A program made the translations under genes and the position numbers. The notes under the pieces were generated by a model. It ran no database searches and was not told where the DNA came from. It saw only the letters and a program-made list of their open reading frames with translations. This document shows, piece after piece, positions 57,733 through 60,000 of a stretch of DNA of 60,000 nt (its first letter is position 1; every line of letters starts with the position of its first letter). The stretch lies in the NCBI GenBank assembly GCA_014529385.2, contig CM043947.1, positions 100,987,811 through 101,047,810 on the forward strand. Direction: 5' to 3'. The stretch is from Adiantum capillus-veneris (taxonomy: Eukaryota; Streptophyta; Polypodiopsida; Polypodiales; Pteridaceae).

Positions 57733-60000
57733 AATGAATCTTAGGTGATGAGTGACCGAGTGCGTATTCAGAGTTTTCTTATTGTTTGAAAAGATAATTT
57801 CCATTCCATTTACATTTTAGTGAAGCATCTAGACAGGGGTTTAGTGCTTAGTGGAGTCTAGGGTCGGTGGACTGGCTAGATCTACTCTTGAGAGATATAG
57901 GGAGTTGTGAGTGAGGTTGCTTTAAGCATGTTTCCTCTTCAAATTTCTTTGTATTGATTGAGTACTGATCCATCATTCGTTTTTTATCCTGTTTGTTTTG
58001 TTTGATTCATTTTCTTATGTTTTTTCATTTCTGTACTTAGGAGTAGGATAAGTAAATCACATTCCAGTCAGATTTGGGATAAAAGTTAGAGTCGAGAAAC
58101 CATAAAACCATAACTTTGGCAAAAAGGCCATAAGACTCTGAAATTTTGAAAATATGACCAAACAGAGCTGAAATTGATTCAAATCACAAAGTGGTAGCAC
58201 CAAACACTAGGAAACACTTGTCAAAGGGAGCATACAAAATTTCATCAGTTTTGGCCTCTGTACTACGATCGCAATCGGTGTACCTCAGTGCCAGAATTGG
58301 ACAAGATTTGACATGTGCCTTCCTGATAAGATTCTAAACAAGTTTGTCTAAAGCAACCACACCCAAAAACATCAAAAATCAAGAAAATCAGGCCACTTGG
58401 GTAAAACTAGCCTGATAGACCCAAAAACTGTAAAATCTTGACTTTTGGTGATCCAAATGCAAAGACTTGGGGGATAGCCTTAAAACATCAGTGTCTACAA
58501 GCATGCCAAATTTGGTCTAATTCGGGCTCCAAACTACGATCGCGATCGGTGTAACTCAGTCCCAGATTTTGACCAGAGTTCATCTGTGGGATCCTCAGGT
58601 GTATACAAACATAAAAGTCTAAAGGACCTAGGGTCAAAAACCACAAAAAACAGGTTAAAACCACTGAATACAAATCCGAGTAAAAAACTGCTAAACTGGC
58701 ATAGAAATTGACTTTCAGTAGACCAAAACACATCAAAACTGAGAAGAAAGCATACAGAGGGATAGCCTATACACAAGACAATCCCAAATAGCTTTCATTT
58801 CCCAAAACAAACATCAAGATCAAGTCAAATTGACAGATTCTGGAAATCAGACACTTCAGACCAAGAAATTGCAAATTCTTGACTTTTTTGAGTCCAAATT
58901 CAAAAATATTTGGCAGGTAGTCTTAAAATAGCCTAGTGAACAAGCTGGTGAAGTTTCATCCAATTTGGGCTCAGAACTACGATCGCGATCGGTGTACCTC
59001 AGTGACAAATTTTGACCAGACTTTACCCACACATACACTTAGGTTATATAAGATAGCACGAGTTTTCAAAATTCAAAAAAGTGACCAAAATAGCCAAAAA
59101 TAGCAGACAGACAGAAAACCACTGCAGCAGACCAAGATCTGGTGAAAACATGACTTTTGGTGATCCAAATTCAAAAAGATTTGGGGAGTAGACTGTACAC
59201 ATCATTGTCTACCATATCCACAAGTTTCATCCAATTTGGGCTCAAAAGTACGATCGCGATCGGTGTACCATACTGACATTTTGAGTTGAGACTTTTTGAG
59301 TAGGTAGCTGATGACTAGACAAACAACTTTTCCAAAAGAACCAGGGTCAAAAAACCAAAAGACAGTTGTCAAATAGGGCAAACACTGATCACTAATCCTT
59401 CAGACCAAAATTTTGAGAAAATTCAAGTTTTTGTGATCCAAATGCAAAGTGGGTTTGGGAATAGACTAATCATACCCATGTCTATCAACTCCGAAAATTT
59501 CATCCAATTTGGGCTCCAAACTACGATCGCGATCGGTGTACCTCTACACAGTGGGGGGATCTGACTTCATAAGTTTGTAGACCTACTTGAGTACATCCCA
59601 AATATCAAGTTTGAGTGAAAAATACCCTCTGGAAGCCAAGATACAAGCCAAAGTTCCTGTGTTCTGGTCTTGAGACTGTTTTGAGTGCTGTTTCAAGTGC
59701 AAATTCACTAAAAGTGCTCTAACTTTTGATAGACAACTCCAAATTGAGTCAGGTATAGCTAGGAAGAAAGCTTGTGGGCAATAGCACACACCAAACTAGG
59801 TTTCCTAAATCCAAACTTTTAGGGTACCCCAAGACCGATTTCCAGAGACCAAAAAGTCACAAATTCCTAACTTTTTAGAGATTTGACCAGAGGCAAAAAG
59901 GGATTGTGTGCACTAAGCCAAGGTGTTCTTATCAAGGACCATCTTGAGAGTATTGAGTGAGGCTTAATCATGACAACTCATCCATCATTAGGGTTTCCCA
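57733..60000 (+). other. Element D untranslated leader, continues off the right edge
   Basis: No gag reached inside the window. The short minus-strand frames here arise from the repeat units and are not called. The middle holds a tandem array (58169-59710). Confidence 0.65.
58169..59710 (+). repeat. Tandem array of about 271-bp units carrying CGATCGCGATCG
   Basis: Unit starts (GACTTTTGGTGATCCAAAT-like) fall at about 58169, 58440, 58709, 58881, 59152 and 59424; spacing is 269-272 except one short unit of 172. Each full unit has CATCCAATTTGGGCTC followed by the palindrome and GGTGTACC. Palindromes are at 58266 (one base changed), 58537, 58980, 59251 and 59524. The short unit lacks it. Confidence 0.85.

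Noticed and set aside
58488-59038. Minus-strand open frames in the element D leader
   Set aside because: They come from the repeat units, carry the translated palindrome and lack any domain.
58169-59710. Possible CRISPR-like or satellite array at the palindrome repeats
   Set aside because: Units of about 271 bp with diverged interiors right after an LTR and PBS fit a retrotransposon leader; CRISPR spacing and repeat size do not.

Overview
This window reads as transposon-dominated nuclear DNA of a land plant with a large genome. The plant signals are tRNA-iMet and tRNA-Asp type primer binding sites, Ty3/gypsy chromoviruses, a Tat-like Ty3 element, a Ty1/copia element, and one plant-type first exon of an ABHD17-like alpha/beta hydrolase. 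No bacterial gene, rRNA, tRNA or CRISPR array was seen. The species cannot be fixed from sequence alone; a large-genome, possibly non-flowering, vascular plant is a guess.

Layout from left to right. 1-3478: 3' part of a decayed Ty3/gypsy chromovirus (RT-RNase H-integrase-chromodomain) with its 3' LTR. 3527-4460 (minus): a rotted Ty3 gag fragment. 5647-5948 (minus): the only host coding segment I can support, exon 1 of an ABHD17-like serine hydrolase with a clean splice donor and a promoter/5' UTR region to its right. The elements at 1-4460 probably lie inside its first intron. 6411-9481: no gene. 9482-9749: a short LTR whose primer binding site is split by a complete 8.9-kb Ty3 element (family A, 9756-18673). 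18674-22546: the far side of that split element, then a slice of another family A pol. 22547-33663: a complete 11.1-kb Tat-like Ty3 element (element B) with a perfect 5-bp target duplication and a long extra reading frame after pol. 35107-38735 and 45823-47265 (minus): two more family A fragments, the second inserted in a Ty1/copia element that starts at 41415. About 47318-52620: 5' half of a Ty3-like element (C) with tRNA-Asp type PBS, long repetitive leader and gag. 52621-56086: no recognised gene, but a 42-bp-period repeat that reads as coiled coil on the minus strand. 56087-56755: a foldback element. 56873-60000: LTR, PBS and repetitive leader of another tRNA-Asp type element (D), whose leader repeats carry the palindrome CGATCGCGATCG.

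All transposon coding regions carry stops, frameshifts or deletions, so none looks autonomous. Nesting gives relative ages. Family A at 9756 is young (about 20 differences between its 1660-bp LTRs by hand count). Element B's LTRs are visibly more diverged. The element carrying the 9482 LTR is older than the family A copy inside it. The strongest leads for novelty are the post-pol reading frame of element B, the palindrome-bearing leader array of element D, the insertion exactly in a PBS, and the foldback element.
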